Below, one piece after another: positions 7,269 to 14,992 of a stretch of DNA of 27,334 nt. A program made the position numbers and the translations under genes. The notes beneath the pieces were generated by a model. It worked only from the letters and a program-made list of their open reading frames with translations. It made no database searches and was not told the DNA's origin. Location of the stretch: the IMG/VR virus record IMGVR_UViG_3300021420_000107, positions 1 to 27,334 of that record. One strand, written 5' to 3'. The stretch comes from a virus. Positions within the stretch are counted from its first letter, which is position 1; each line of letters starts with the position of its first letter.

Positions 7269-7700
7269 ATGGAAATGCCGACGCAAGGCCAAATCAATAC
7301 GGCCATACGCTATACTGGGCAGTCCGCCGCTACAATCGGCGCTATGGTTGTCGCTGCTGGCGCATTTCCTGCGGCTAATGTTCATGCCCTCGTTGATGCC
7401 GCACAAAAGGTTCTCACTGATCTACAGCAATTGGTCGGCGACAGTTATGTGCTTGCCGGTCTTGCCTTCCCGGTTGTTATGTTTGTGATTGGCAAACTGG
7501 GCTGGAACTCGGCCCGTCCCGAAAATCAAAAACAATCCATCATCGCGGCGCAGCCGAATACAGTCATCGTCGAGACACCTTCGGCTGCTACAGCGGTTAC
7601 TGCCGCGAATGCTATCGTTGCAGCCGTGCCAAACGTCAGCAAAGTGATTACGTCTCAAATCACTGCGGATGCGTCAGGACCGAAAGTGAAGTCATCATGA
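7269..7700 (+). CDS. Holin-like membrane protein
   Basis: The ATG at 7269 follows GGAG by about 8 nt and starts two bases after the previous stop. The 143-residue protein has two hydrophobic stretches (about residues 18-37, Ala/Gly-rich, and 61-77, LAGLAFPVVMFVIGKL), then a long Ala/Thr/Val-rich, mostly soluble tail ending in GPKVKSS. Place within an endolysin cluster and two membrane segments suggest a holin. The long tail is unusual for a holin, so an anchoring role is possible. Longer in-frame starts upstream would overlap the hydrolase gene and have no ribosome site. Confidence 0.7.
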   Translation: MEMPTQGQINTAIRYTGQSAATIGAMVVAAGAFPAANVHALVDAAQKVLTDLQQLVGDSYVLAGLAFPVVMFVIGKLGWNSARPENQKQSIIAAQPNTVIVETPSAATAVTAANAIVAAVPNVSKVITSQITADASGPKVKSS

Positions 7701-7912
7701 ACATTTTCGATATTGCGGGGATTGCATCGAAAATCCCTTTCGAGCTTGTTCAAAAGCTTGAAGCGGACATCCCAAAAATCCAGAGACTTCAAGTTCTGCT
7801 CCAACAAGCAGAACCACACATCAATGCGTTGATACCGATTGAGAAAGAGGCGCAAGGTATCTATGATACACTCAGCCCCGACATCATGAACCTCTTAGGA
7901 GCATTAAAATGA
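7697..7912 (+). CDS. Small helical protein of the lysis cluster, unknown function
   Basis: The 71-residue product is predicted largely alpha-helical (FELVQKLEADIPKIQRLQ, then IEKEAQGIYDTL) with no membrane segment or signal. Its ATG overlaps the TGA of the holin-like gene, and its own TGA overlaps the next ATG, both in ATGA form, so it is translationally coupled on both sides. I do not recognise a family. The repeated LEAD/PKI wording also occurs in the next protein (LPKIETAVEADI), hinting at a shared helical module, but too short to be sure. Confidence 0.8.
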   Translation: MNIFDIAGIASKIPFELVQKLEADIPKIQRLQVLLQQAEPHINALIPIEKEAQGIYDTLSPDIMNLLGALK

Positions 7913-8376
7913 GCTTTCTGTCCGATACCGAGGCCCGACTGGGAATTATCGAAACCGATGTGGTCCAGTTTTTCTCTGTCACGCTTCCCAAAATTGAAAC
8001 GGCGGTTGAGGCTGATATTACAGCCGCCGCAAGTTGGCTAGTCAATAAGGCTCTGCCATGGATGAGTGCCCATGGGCAGGAAATATCTACCGACGTGCTT
8101 GGACTCGTCGGCGTTGTGGCATCTCTTGGTATCGGTGTCCCGGCCCCCGTCATGGCCGCTGCGGCTGCGCTGAATGAAGGAACAACTCTCGTTAACGCCG
8201 CTATCGCCGCCGCGCAGCAAGCAGCCGCTGGAAATAAAAGTGCAGTACAGCAGGCGGTCGCTGCCGGCACTGCGGCCTATCAGGGGCTCAAGACTGCGCA
8301 GATAGCGACTTCGCAGGCACAATCGAGTGCGGTGGCCCCGAGCGCCACCGGAGTGCCGGTCGCGGCCACATCTTGA
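7909..8376 (+). CDS. Ala-rich helical phage protein, unknown function
   Basis: The 155-residue protein has an amphipathic N-terminal half (TVLPKIETAV-like helix, then ASWLVNKALPWM) and a long Ala/Val/Gln-rich C-terminal half with a moderately hydrophobic patch (LGLVGVVASLGIGVPAPVMAAAAAL). That patch may be a buried helix or membrane-associated. No catalytic motif is visible. It follows the preceding gene by ATGA overlap in the lysis cluster. It could be part of the lysis machinery or an accessory protein travelling with it. Confidence 0.78.
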   Translation: MSFLSDTEARLGIIETDVVQFFSVTLPKIETAVEADITAAASWLVNKALPWMSAHGQEISTDVLGLVGVVASLGIGVPAPVMAAAAALNEGTTLVNAAIAAAQQAAAGNKSAVQQAVAAGTAAYQGLKTAQIATSQAQSSAVAPSATGVPVAATS

Positions 8377-8391
8377 CGGCAGGCTATCCCG

Positions 8392-8796
8392 ATGGAGCAG
8401 AATACCGGGTCCGTCCCCGTACCTGATCCGACAAAGCTGACGACGGATGCGGTTGCTCTTGCAAAGACCGAACTGAAAGAGATTTTCGACGTAAAGCTAA
8501 ACGGCTTTCGGGAATTGGTTATTGAAAAATTTGCTGGTCGCGATACGGCGCTTGCTGCTGCGCTCAAGGCGGCTCAAGAGTTGGTGAAACAGCAGAACGA
8601 TAGCAATACGCTTGCAAATGACAAAATGGAAGCGTCGTTCGCAAAGCAGATTGAAAACCTCGATACCAAGATAACCGATCTAAAGGATACGGTATCGGAG
8701 TTGTCCGGGCGCAATTGGGGAACTGTAGGGGCCTATATTGTTGGTGCGCTCGGCACGGCCATGCTCATTGCGTCGGTTCTAATCCATCGGGGTTGA
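8392..8796 (+). CDS. Coiled-coil protein with C-terminal membrane anchor
   Basis: The 134-residue product has a Pro/Thr-rich start, a long charged coiled-coil region (about residues 25-103, with heptads such as IENLDTKITDLKDTVSEL) and one C-terminal transmembrane helix (VGAYIVGALGTAMLIASVLI) followed by HRG. Tail-anchored, it would project its coil into the cytoplasm or, if inverted, the periplasm. It lies between the lysis cluster and the exported-enzyme cassette. An i-spanin normally has its membrane helix at the N-terminus, so this is not a regular spanin. It could be a membrane-tethered lysis regulator; unproven. Confidence 0.8.
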   Translation: MEQNTGSVPVPDPTKLTTDAVALAKTELKEIFDVKLNGFRELVIEKFAGRDTALAAALKAAQELVKQQNDSNTLANDKMEASFAKQIENLDTKITDLKDTVSELSGRNWGTVGAYIVGALGTAMLIASVLIHRG

Positions 8797-8822
8797 CCTG
8801 GCCCATGACAGTTTTGTAAAAT
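8793..8822 (+). promoter_or_regulatory. Candidate sigma70-type promoter before the exported cell-wall cassette
   Basis: TTGACC (8793-8798, 5 of 6 matches to the -35 consensus) and TAAAAT (8817-8822, 5 of 6 matches to the -10 consensus) are separated by 18 nt. It falls in one of the few gaps of the plus-strand block, 33 nt before the lipoprotein start. It could drive genes 8855-10690 separately from the tail and lysis genes. This is a by-eye match only. Confidence 0.45.
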
Positions 8823-8854
8823 GCCCTTGGCAAACTAGCACAGGGGTTAATACC

Positions 8855-8938
8855 ATGCGAATAGTTGCTATCATTGCGCTCGCCGCGCTGCTCACTTCAT
8901 GTGGCCATCAAATGCCGACCGGCCTGAATATCGGCTAG
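8855..8938 (+). CDS. Micro-lipoprotein (27 residues)
   Basis: Below the usual length cut-off, but convincing: ATG 8 nt after AGGGG, a Met-Arg start, a hydrophobic core IVAIIALAALL and a lipobox LTSC, then only eleven more residues (GHQMPTGLNIG). It would be exported by Sec, lipidated on Cys16 and leave a very short mature peptide. Size and form recall Rz1-type outer-membrane spanin subunits or entericidin-like lipoproteins, but the mature part lacks the Pro-rich stretch of Rz1. It is the first gene after the candidate promoter and 23 nt before the first RlpA-like gene. Confidence 0.72.
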   Translation: MRIVAIIALAALLTSCGHQMPTGLNIG

Positions 8939-8961
8939 GAGAGCGAGCGGAAACCCAAAAC

Positions 8962-9351
8962 ATGAGACTTTTATCAACGACGCTCACTGCGGCGGTACTT
9001 TTGCTTGTCCCGGTTTGTGCGATGGCTGGCACCGTCATTGCTTCAACCTACGCTCCAGGAGACGGCATTGTTCCGCGCAACGATTACCAGACCAGTAGTG
9101 GCCGACGTTATGACCCGGAAGCCATGACTTGTGCTCATCACAATCTGCCGTTTGGATCGAAACTGTACTTGCGCCATGGCAACAATGCCGCTGAAATCAC
9201 AATCACGGATCGTGGCCCATGGTTGAAGGGCCGAGAATTGGATTGCTCGATAGCAGTCGGTAAGGCGCTTCATTTAGGTGGCCTTGGCAGCGTTCACGTC
9301 GAGCCATTTCCGCCCCTCCCCCGCTCCAGACCAAAGGAAGCCCCACAATGA
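8962..9351 (+). CDS. Exported RlpA-like double-psi beta-barrel protein (copy 1)
   Basis: From the ATG at 8962 the product has 129 residues. It has a signal peptide (MRLLSTTLTAAVLLLVPVCAMA/GT) and an RlpA-like barrel: ASTYAPGD, SSGRRYDPEAMTCAHHNLPFGSKLYL, ITDRGPW, GRELDCS and an ALHLGGLGSVHVE end. These are the family's hallmark blocks with the DRGP motif. RlpA of some bacteria is a lytic transglycosylase on naked glycan, and short forms are often found in phages and rhizobial genomes. The in-frame region from 8899 to 8961 is rejected as N-terminus because it would bury the signal peptide. It overlaps copy 2 by 4 nt. Confidence 0.87.
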   Translation: MRLLSTTLTAAVLLLVPVCAMAGTVIASTYAPGDGIVPRNDYQTSSGRRYDPEAMTCAHHNLPFGSKLYLRHGNNAAEITITDRGPWLKGRELDCSIAVGKALHLGGLGSVHVEPFPPLPRSRPKEAPQ

Positions 9352-9755
9352 GACTTCTATGGATTGCCATCACGATCTTCGCGGTGATGCTACTTGGCAC
9401 GGCAATATCGTATGCGCAAGGATGGGAATATTTCCGACTGCATGTCCATCCTACCGGCCAGTGTGGTGGCACTCGCGAGGTCGGGGCTAGTTTCTACAAC
9501 ACCGGAAAATGGACCGCGAGCGGGGAGCGCTTCGATCATTCCGCACTTACCGCCGCGTCCCGCACCCCCGGCGGTTGGGCTATCGGCGAGCACGTCACAG
9601 TTCGCAATCCCCGTACTGGCTACGCCATAACCGTAAGGATAAATGACCATGGACCATTTGGTGCTGCGTGGAGCGCGGGTGTCCGTCTTGACTTAAGCCC
9701 AGCGGCATTTCGAGCATTGGGGATGAGCCAATCAACGTGGGTATGTGCACAATAG
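9348..9755 (+). CDS. Exported RlpA-like double-psi beta-barrel protein (copy 2)
   Basis: This 135-residue paralogue follows copy 1 by ATGA overlap. It has a signal peptide (MRLLWIAITIFAVMLLGTAISYA/QG) and then the barrel blocks GASFYNTGKWTASGERFDHSALTAA-type start, VRNPRTG, VRINDHGPFG and a final RLDLSPAAFRALGM. The sequence is diverged from copy 1, so the pair is either an old duplication or two acquisitions. Both keep the acidic residue before the H/R-G-P loop. A double set of RlpA-like enzymes suggests distinct substrates or a heteromeric role in wall remodelling; this is inference. Confidence 0.86.
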   Translation: MRLLWIAITIFAVMLLGTAISYAQGWEYFRLHVHPTGQCGGTREVGASFYNTGKWTASGERFDHSALTAASRTPGGWAIGEHVTVRNPRTGYAITVRINDHGPFGAAWSAGVRLDLSPAAFRALGMSQSTWVCAQ

Positions 9756-9759
9756 GAGG
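9754..9759 (+). promoter_or_regulatory. Shine-Dalgarno AGGAGG before a TTG start
   Basis: A perfect AGGAGG ends 5 nt before the TTG at 9765, which begins a clear signal peptide. It supports the UUG start and shows the standard spacing used by this phage. Confidence 0.75.
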
Positions 9760-9764
9760 AAGTC

Positions 9765-10571
9765 TTGAATTATTTTATTTCGGCTGCCCTTGCATTGTTT
9801 CTAGTAACGCCGGCTTTTGCTTCCCGGCACCCGATTGAGGCACAGACGGTGTGTATTGATGTGGCGGCTACCCCCTCATACGCCATAGATACCCCAGTAA
9901 AGGCAATCTGGCATGCCCGTAGGCATAGGGAAGCCCGTCACGAAGCCCCAAGGCGCGCTAGGCCAGAAATCTACTATACCGCGCCGTCGCTTATCCAAGC
10001 CCCTGTAGACGCTGCTATGGTAGCCTTGGGAGCCATTCTGGGCATTCCTGAGGGCTGGGAGGACGGCTTATCAGCTCCACTCCCCAAGGTCATACAGGGA
10101 CGCCCTAAGCGCCTGGAAGGCCCTTTGACTATTGGCGATAGCACCTATGAGTTTGCCAGCGGGGGCCATGGCTGGTCGATCCCACTCGGCACGGTCAAGA
10201 TCACACCGGAAGCAGTAGGCTCATGGGGAAGCCGCCATGGGGCGATAGGGCTGAACAACGATTCAATCTACGATCCGCAGCTTGGCCGTGACCGTGAGGG
10301 CATCGAGCTTCACCCGGCTTCGCACATGGCGAGCGCCGGCTGTGTTGTAATCGACCGTAGCCGATGGGCTGAGTTCAAACGCCAAGTTTTGGCGATGATT
10401 GAGGAAGCTGGGCAAGCGTTCCTGCACATTGGGCCGAACGGGGCCGCGATCACGCCAACGCGAGTTTCACCATTGCCGCCGGTCATTTACATCGCAACGA
10501 AAGAGCGTGAAGAGCCGCGTCAGCGTATCCACTATGCACATCGTCACCACGTTCGTTTGGCCGGCGCGTGA
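9765..10571 (+). CDS. Exported L,D-transpeptidase-like peptidoglycan enzyme (Tlde1/DUF2778-like)
   Basis: The 268-residue product starts at TTG after AGGAGG. It has a signal peptide (MNYFISAALALFLVTPAFA/SR) and a basic linker rich in Arg/His. The C-terminal domain has WSIPLGTVKI, GAIGLNNDSIYDP and the catalytic-type block ELHPASHMASAGCVVIDRSRW, with His and Cys at the spacing of L,D-transpeptidase-fold enzymes (H...S-x-G-C). Such enzymes cross-link or cut tetrapeptide stems with the Cys as nucleophile. The wording is closer to the Tlde1/DUF2778 branch than to classical YkuD; that is my estimate by eye. A Pro- and His-rich tail follows. It would act on the periplasmic wall beside the two RlpA-like proteins. 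Confidence 0.72.
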   Translation: MNYFISAALALFLVTPAFASRHPIEAQTVCIDVAATPSYAIDTPVKAIWHARRHREARHEAPRRARPEIYYTAPSLIQAPVDAAMVALGAILGIPEGWEDGLSAPLPKVIQGRPKRLEGPLTIGDSTYEFASGGHGWSIPLGTVKITPEAVGSWGSRHGAIGLNNDSIYDPQLGRDREGIELHPASHMASAGCVVIDRSRWAEFKRQVLAMIEEAGQAFLHIGPNGAAITPTRVSPLPPVIYIATKEREEPRQRIHYAHRHHVRLAGA

Positions 10572-10690
10572 TCTGGACTTGGATTTACGTTGGTGTGCCA
10601 ATTGTTATTGTTGCTGCACTATTGCTGGCGTGGCAAGCGGAAATAATAGAACCGAGCCCATGTTCATGGTTTACTTATCCACCAGATTAA
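10568..10690 (+). CDS. 40-residue single-pass membrane protein
   Basis: A GTG at 10568 overlaps the stop of the preceding gene (GTGA) and opens a 40-residue frame: a Trp-rich start (MIWTWIYVG), one membrane helix (VPIVIVAALLLAWQ) and a short tail with EIIEPSPCSWFTYPPD. There is no strong ribosome site, so it would depend on translational coupling. The hydrophobic-then-polar layout and the absence of any other gene in this gap make it credible. It is the last plus-strand gene before the convergent block, ending 5 nt from the stop of the nuclease gene. Function is unknown. Confidence 0.6.
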   Translation: MIWTWIYVGVPIVIVAALLLAWQAEIIEPSPCSWFTYPPD

Positions 10691-10695
10691 AGCAA

Positions 10696-11691
10696 TTATT
10701 TATCGCCTAGTAAATCAAAACCCGCTTGCCTGATATTAGCCGGGGTACTTTCGGCTTTGCAATACAATTTAAGAATATCACGCGGGGATTTTTTGTGGGG
10801 GTATTCTTCTGGCTTGATATGTTTAAGCTCGGTTGGCTCATTCAATTTTAGTTCTACCCCAAAGACCTCAAGACCAAGATCGCGGCAGGCAGCAAGGATA
10901 CGATTTTTATTGGCTTGCCATCCCGTAGCATCCTCACGGGGCGTTTCGATAATCAGCTTGACTTGATCACCACGTCGTAACTCACAATTATTGACTATAT
11001 CTTTTGCATCGTGCACACTCAGGGTCAGCTTGCGTGGGCAATCAAAGTGTAGATCGGTTTCTTGGTTGTTTTTGATCAATAGCACCCGTGGCGTGAAGCA
11101 GTCACCAAACCTTACGTGATAAGGTGCCCCTACGTAGGCCACAGGGCCGCACTGCTGAGGTACATGCACGTCCCCTGCATACACCCTAGCTGGTTTCAAA
11201 GCCTCAATGGGTGAGGCTTGTAAGCCCGTTAAACGTGCCCCGGTTTCAGCTACGGCCCCATCGAACGTATTATGAGCTAGAAACATGTTGGGTTTATGTG
11301 GCATCTCCTTGCAAGCACTATCAAAAATAGCTTGGCTGGCACAGTGAGGCATGAAAACTGTATCCAGCTTTTTGTTGTAGGTTGGCTGGATGATAAAACG
11401 AAGCCCTTCAATACAATTCAGGAATTTGAAGAATGGGCTATTGGGCGAAGTGCCATCATGATTGCCCCTGAGAATATAAATAGGGGGCTCTAAGCCGGTC
11501 AATTCATCAATTATCTTATTTACTAAGGTTGAGGAGTGACGGTCTTTGTTCTCCGTCATATCACCTAAGAAAAAAGTAGCATCGATGTTATACTTTTCTT
11601 GTTGCTTTATTATCCATTTGAAAAGGCCAAACCTGTAAGCGTCACGAGGGCGGTCAGACAGATGCAGATCGGTTGAAATCAGAAAATTCAT
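10696..11691 (-). CDS. SbcD/gp47-type recombination nuclease subunit
   Basis: The 331-residue protein is a calcineurin-type metallophosphoesterase of the Mre11/SbcD/T4 gp47 group. The metal-binding blocks are in order: D8-L-H10, GDMTEN (43-48), GNHD (76-79), H140 in AHNTF and GDVH (173-176). It would pair with the SbcC/gp46-like ATPase (13148-14986) to resect DNA ends for recombination-dependent replication, as gp46/gp47 do in T4. It begins with a 4-nt overlap with the resolvase gene and is the last gene of the minus-strand block; no clear terminator hairpin is visible in the 5-nt convergent gap. Confidence 0.9.
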   Translation of the reverse strand: MNFLISTDLHLSDRPRDAYRFGLFKWIIKQQEKYNIDATFFLGDMTENKDRHSSTLVNKIIDELTGLEPPIYILRGNHDGTSPNSPFFKFLNCIEGLRFIIQPTYNKKLDTVFMPHCASQAIFDSACKEMPHKPNMFLAHNTFDGAVAETGARLTGLQASPIEALKPARVYAGDVHVPQQCGPVAYVGAPYHVRFGDCFTPRVLLIKNNQETDLHFDCPRKLTLSVHDAKDIVNNCELRRGDQVKLIIETPREDATGWQANKNRILAACRDLGLEVFGVELKLNEPTELKHIKPEEYPHKKSPRDILKLYCKAESTPANIRQAGFDLLGDK

Positions 11692-12128
11692 CCTAACTCA
11701 CAATTTGCTTCGGCGTAGGCGAGCAAACATACCGCATCGGCTTCGTGTTCGTTATTGTTTGTGTACCCAAATTTACGTGATGCTTCAATCATCCCATCCT
11801 TGGGGGCTTTGCCATGCCCAGTGGCAAACTTTTTGATGGTTGGGGTTGCCACGTCAAGAACTGCAATGTTTGCGTTGGTGGCGCAAGCTTCAATAATACC
11901 GGCTATTCCCCACAGTGATCGTGTTGCATCGCGGCCACGGGCAAATGGTGTTTCGTAGACTGCCACGTCAAATTGATGCTTATGAAAGATGGAAGGTAAG
12001 AGCTTTGCCAATTCACCTAATCTGTGTGATCTGATCCCCTGAAGTTCTATCGTTTTGGCAATAATGCCTTTTTTGTCCCGCCACGCCCAAGCGAAGTTTT
12101 TGCCAAGATCGAATGCAATTATCTTCAT
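11688..12128 (-). CDS. RuvC-like Holliday junction resolvase
   Basis: The 146-residue protein has the RNase H/RuvC layout: an N-terminal strand with FDLGKN (Asp7), VAVYETPFARG (Glu59), a basic TPTIKKFATGHGKAPKD block of RuvC type, and a final NEHEADAVCLLAYA helix with Asp131 and acidic partners. These acidic residues would bind two metals and cut four-way junctions. It is placed between a recombinase and a nuclease gene, which fits resolving recombination intermediates before packaging. It overlaps both neighbours by 4 nt. Confidence 0.88.
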   Translation of the reverse strand: MKIIAFDLGKNFAWAWRDKKGIIAKTIELQGIRSHRLGELAKLLPSIFHKHQFDVAVYETPFARGRDATRSLWGIAGIIEACATNANIAVLDVATPTIKKFATGHGKAPKDGMIEASRKFGYTNNNEHEADAVCLLAYAEANCELG

Positions 12129-13147
12129 TGGTATTTAGCTCTCTTGGGCAGGAAACTGGTCTCAATTTCACGCCAAGCTTGCTTGACGGCTGCTGATACG
12201 GTTTCACGTTCTTTATTGTACTCAGCCACATCCATTTCATCAATGCCTTTAAGGTAATCCTTGACTTGAGTGGGGTTGATTCCTGCATCTTTCAAACGCC
12301 CAATTTCCTTGAGCCATTCAACACTGGCCCCCAGGTCTTCAACTCCGTATCCAAAAATAAATTGGAAGTCACAGTCACGAAATGGCAGGCTCACTTTATT
12401 CTTTTTGCATTTGGCTTTGATGGTTACGCCATACGGCCGCTTGACCTTGCTGATCTCTCGCCTGAGAGTTTCAATATGAGCCAGCCAAAGAATCTGGGAG
12501 GCATAAAAATCCAAAGCACGGCCACCGGAGCGCTTATGCTTCTCACCAAACATGGCCCCAATGTTATCCCGTACTTGCGAAATAACAAGGAGAAGTACCC
12601 TGCTTTGTTCAATGCGGTGTGCTGTCTTCCTGAAGAATATGCTCAGCAGCTTAGCCTTGGCAGCGCCAAAAGTTCCCTTCTCAATATCACGTTCCATTTC
12701 AGCGTCATCTGAAAGGGCATCAAGACTGTCAACCACATAAATACCGGGTGTCTCGGTTTTCAGCCGGGCTTCCAAGAATGCATCGAAGTCATGGGAAAAT
12801 TGTTCAACCGTAATCAGCGGTTCGTCTTTGTCTCCAAAATCAACTTTGTCAAGATCAAGCCCCATGGCTTTGGCGTAGCCCTGGTCAAAGGCAGCCTCGG
12901 TGTCACGGTAGGCCGCTACACCGTTAGGGTAGATTTGACTGAAGTTGATAAGGGCTTCAGTGGCCAATGCGGTTTTTGCCGTCGACTTATCCCCGACAAT
13001 GTTAACTATTCTGCCAAGTGGGAAGCCGCCACCAAGTACACAATCCAATAATGTACATCCGCTTGAAACGAAACTGTAGTCTGTTTTATCTTCAACAAAA
13101 TAGGCATTTTTGGATTCGGTTAATTTTGCACGCTCTCGTTTAGACAT
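12125..13147 (-). CDS. uvsX: UvsX/RecA-family recombinase
   Basis: The 340-residue protein has a RecA core: GGGFPLGRIVNIVGDKSTAKT with a Walker A at 52-59, an aromatic-acidic YRDTEAAFD block, Walker B in GIYVVDSLDAL, an ISQVRDN sensor-type segment and a GGRALDFYAS block typical of RecA and UvsX. The C-terminal region contains KEIGRLKDAG. Length and the absence of RecA's usual long C-terminal domain agree with phage UvsX. It would carry out strand invasion for recombination-dependent replication, with the gp32-like SSB and the UvsY-like protein encoded in the same block. Confidence 0.88.
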   Translation of the reverse strand: MSKRERAKLTESKNAYFVEDKTDYSFVSSGCTLLDCVLGGGFPLGRIVNIVGDKSTAKTALATEALINFSQIYPNGVAAYRDTEAAFDQGYAKAMGLDLDKVDFGDKDEPLITVEQFSHDFDAFLEARLKTETPGIYVVDSLDALSDDAEMERDIEKGTFGAAKAKLLSIFFRKTAHRIEQSRVLLLVISQVRDNIGAMFGEKHKRSGGRALDFYASQILWLAHIETLRREISKVKRPYGVTIKAKCKKNKVSLPFRDCDFQFIFGYGVEDLGASVEWLKEIGRLKDAGINPTQVKDYLKGIDEMDVAEYNKERETVSAAVKQAWREIETSFLPKRAKYQ

Positions 13148-14986
13148 TTACACCCTCTCAAAATAGGAACCGTCTGAACTTTTCACGATGGGCAGCGTTG
13201 CCGTATAGGGGTAATCTGTCAAGTTGTGTTCTACTACGAATATACGTTTTTTTGAATCTATGGCCCGTTGATGTAGAGTTTCGGCCAGATCAAGCATTCC
13301 TTCTTGGCTTAGATGCCGTGACGGTTCGTCGAAGAACTCAATAGTGCTTCGCAACCCCGCGTTTTCCATAATCAGGTTGGCTAGGCCCAAGTCACCTGCC
13401 AGCCGTAACCGTTGGGTTTCACCGCCCGACCATGCCTCAAACTTGACTGGCTTTTCATTGCCTGAGGCTTGTATGGCTACCGTAAACCCTTTGGTAATGC
13501 CACCTGATTTGTTCTCACGTTCCACGTCCAATTCTACACGCCACGTCAGCAAGCCCAGACTGGCAAGATTGTTATTGATCTCAAGTTCCAATTGTCTGAG
13601 GGTTTCTTCAATAACAAACAAGCGTATCTTCTTAAAACCACCTATCCAATAATTGACGGTTAGATTATCCTTGGCTAGTTGATCTATCTCTTCGGTGGTT
13701 TGTTTAATGGCCTTTTTTAGTAGGGCTTTTTGTGCTTGTTTTTCTTCAATCAAGATACTATATGGATTGGGTTTTTTCTGTTCATTAGCAATGTTGGTGC
13801 GGAGCTGCCTCAAGTCAGCTTCACACCGTTCTGATTTAGATGACAGCTTGTTCCTCTCAATCCTAAAATCCTCTAAATTCTGTTCTATGGTTTCTAAATC
13901 TTTCTGGTTTGATTTGATGGCAGTGACGATGTTATCCTTATTGGTAGATGCCCCCTCAAAAGCTTCAATACAGTCTTCTAGTTCTTTTGAAATTGACTGA
14001 TATTGTTTTTTGTACTTTTGTTTTTCTGTTGTTAGGTGAACAGCATCTACTTCCTGCAAACAGGTAGGGCATTCAGCGCCGACACCTTCAAGGCGCTTAC
14101 TGGTAGCGGTTACAGCACTTAACCTGTTTTCTATGACTGATTTTTGAGTTCGTATTTCTGAGTGGTTGGCCTCAAACTTATCCTTCTCATTCAGTAACGT
14201 ATCTATTTTGGCAATGAGTTTGTCTCGTCTTTTTTCAAGCCCATCAATTGCTAATTTGGTTTCGTTTAGGACCTTCCCCTGAACTTTTATAGAAGTTTGT
14301 ATTTCTGTTATTTGCCCAGTCATGGAAGCCATCAAGCTACGTTGATCCTCAGAGAACTTAATTTCCTTTTCAGCTAACTGCCTTAGGTCATCTGTAATTG
14401 TTTCAAGCTGACCATTTTGCCGCGCAGCATTCTTTTCAACGGCTGATTTTTCAATAAGTATTTCTTCGGCCAATTCAGAGGCTCTTTTGCTCTTTTCAAG
14501 CCAGAAATCAAGTTCCATTATTTGTGAAAATAGGGTCAGTTTGTCACTGGGTGTCAGATCAAAGAATGCTTGCCCAAACTGTGGGGCCATCACGGCATAG
14601 GTGAAAGCTTCAGGCCCAATACGTAGGGCTACTTGTAACTCAGTCTGATCCACTGGTTGCCCGTTCAGCATGAGGCTGTTGGGGCTTTGAGTACGGGTGA
14701 CGGTAAGGTGCTGGCCCCCAATAAGTTGCTGTACGGTCACGGCACAGCCTTTGGCACCCCAATTGATCACGTCAGTAGCTTTTAGACCGCGTGTGGTACG
14801 CCCGTAATTGCACCAATAAATGGCTTCTAAAAGAGTTGATTTGCCAACACCGTTAGGACCAAGTTCGGGGTTGTCAAGATTAACGCCGGTTATGGCATAC
14901 AGCCCCGGTTCGGTTGGAAATTCGAAACTGTGTTTTCCCCTGAACGACCTGAAATCTTCCAGTTCAATTTTGATGATGTCAAACAC
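13148..14986 (-). CDS. SbcC/gp46-type SMC-like recombination ATPase
   Basis: The 612-residue product has GPNGVGKSTLLEAIYW (Walker A, about 43-50), a coiled-coil centre split by a zinc-hook motif C-P-T-C at 306-309, the ABC signature AWSGGETQRLRLA, Walker B with TIEFFDEPS and the terminal IFVVEHN H-loop. That is the complete Rad50/SbcC/T4 gp46 plan, with short coils compared with bacterial SbcC. The start is GTG at 14986. The partner nuclease lies 1.5 kb further along, separated by the uvsX-like and RuvC-like genes, whereas 46 and 47 are near neighbours in T4. Function: resection of double-strand ends. Confidence 0.9.
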   Translation of the reverse strand: MFDIIKIELEDFRSFRGKHSFEFPTEPGLYAITGVNLDNPELGPNGVGKSTLLEAIYWCNYGRTTRGLKATDVINWGAKGCAVTVQQLIGGQHLTVTRTQSPNSLMLNGQPVDQTELQVALRIGPEAFTYAVMAPQFGQAFFDLTPSDKLTLFSQIMELDFWLEKSKRASELAEEILIEKSAVEKNAARQNGQLETITDDLRQLAEKEIKFSEDQRSLMASMTGQITEIQTSIKVQGKVLNETKLAIDGLEKRRDKLIAKIDTLLNEKDKFEANHSEIRTQKSVIENRLSAVTATSKRLEGVGAECPTCLQEVDAVHLTTEKQKYKKQYQSISKELEDCIEAFEGASTNKDNIVTAIKSNQKDLETIEQNLEDFRIERNKLSSKSERCEADLRQLRTNIANEQKKPNPYSILIEEKQAQKALLKKAIKQTTEEIDQLAKDNLTVNYWIGGFKKIRLFVIEETLRQLELEINNNLASLGLLTWRVELDVERENKSGGITKGFTVAIQASGNEKPVKFEAWSGGETQRLRLAGDLGLANLIMENAGLRSTIEFFDEPSRHLSQEGMLDLAETLHQRAIDSKKRIFVVEHNLTDYPYTATLPIVKSSDGSYFERV

Positions 14987-14992
14987 TTACAC

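Noticed and set aside
7884-8270. 128-residue minus-strand Ala/Cys-rich frame
   Set aside because: It is the shadow of the Ala-rich plus-strand gene 7909-8376, which is coupled to its neighbours.
8392-8938. Standard Rz/Rz1 spanin pair
   Set aside because: The coiled-coil protein has its membrane helix at the C-terminus and the lipoprotein is not nested in it, so only an atypical arrangement could be proposed.
8899-8961. N-terminal extension of the first RlpA-like protein
   Set aside because: It would put 21 polar residues before a clear signal peptide and overlaps the micro-lipoprotein.
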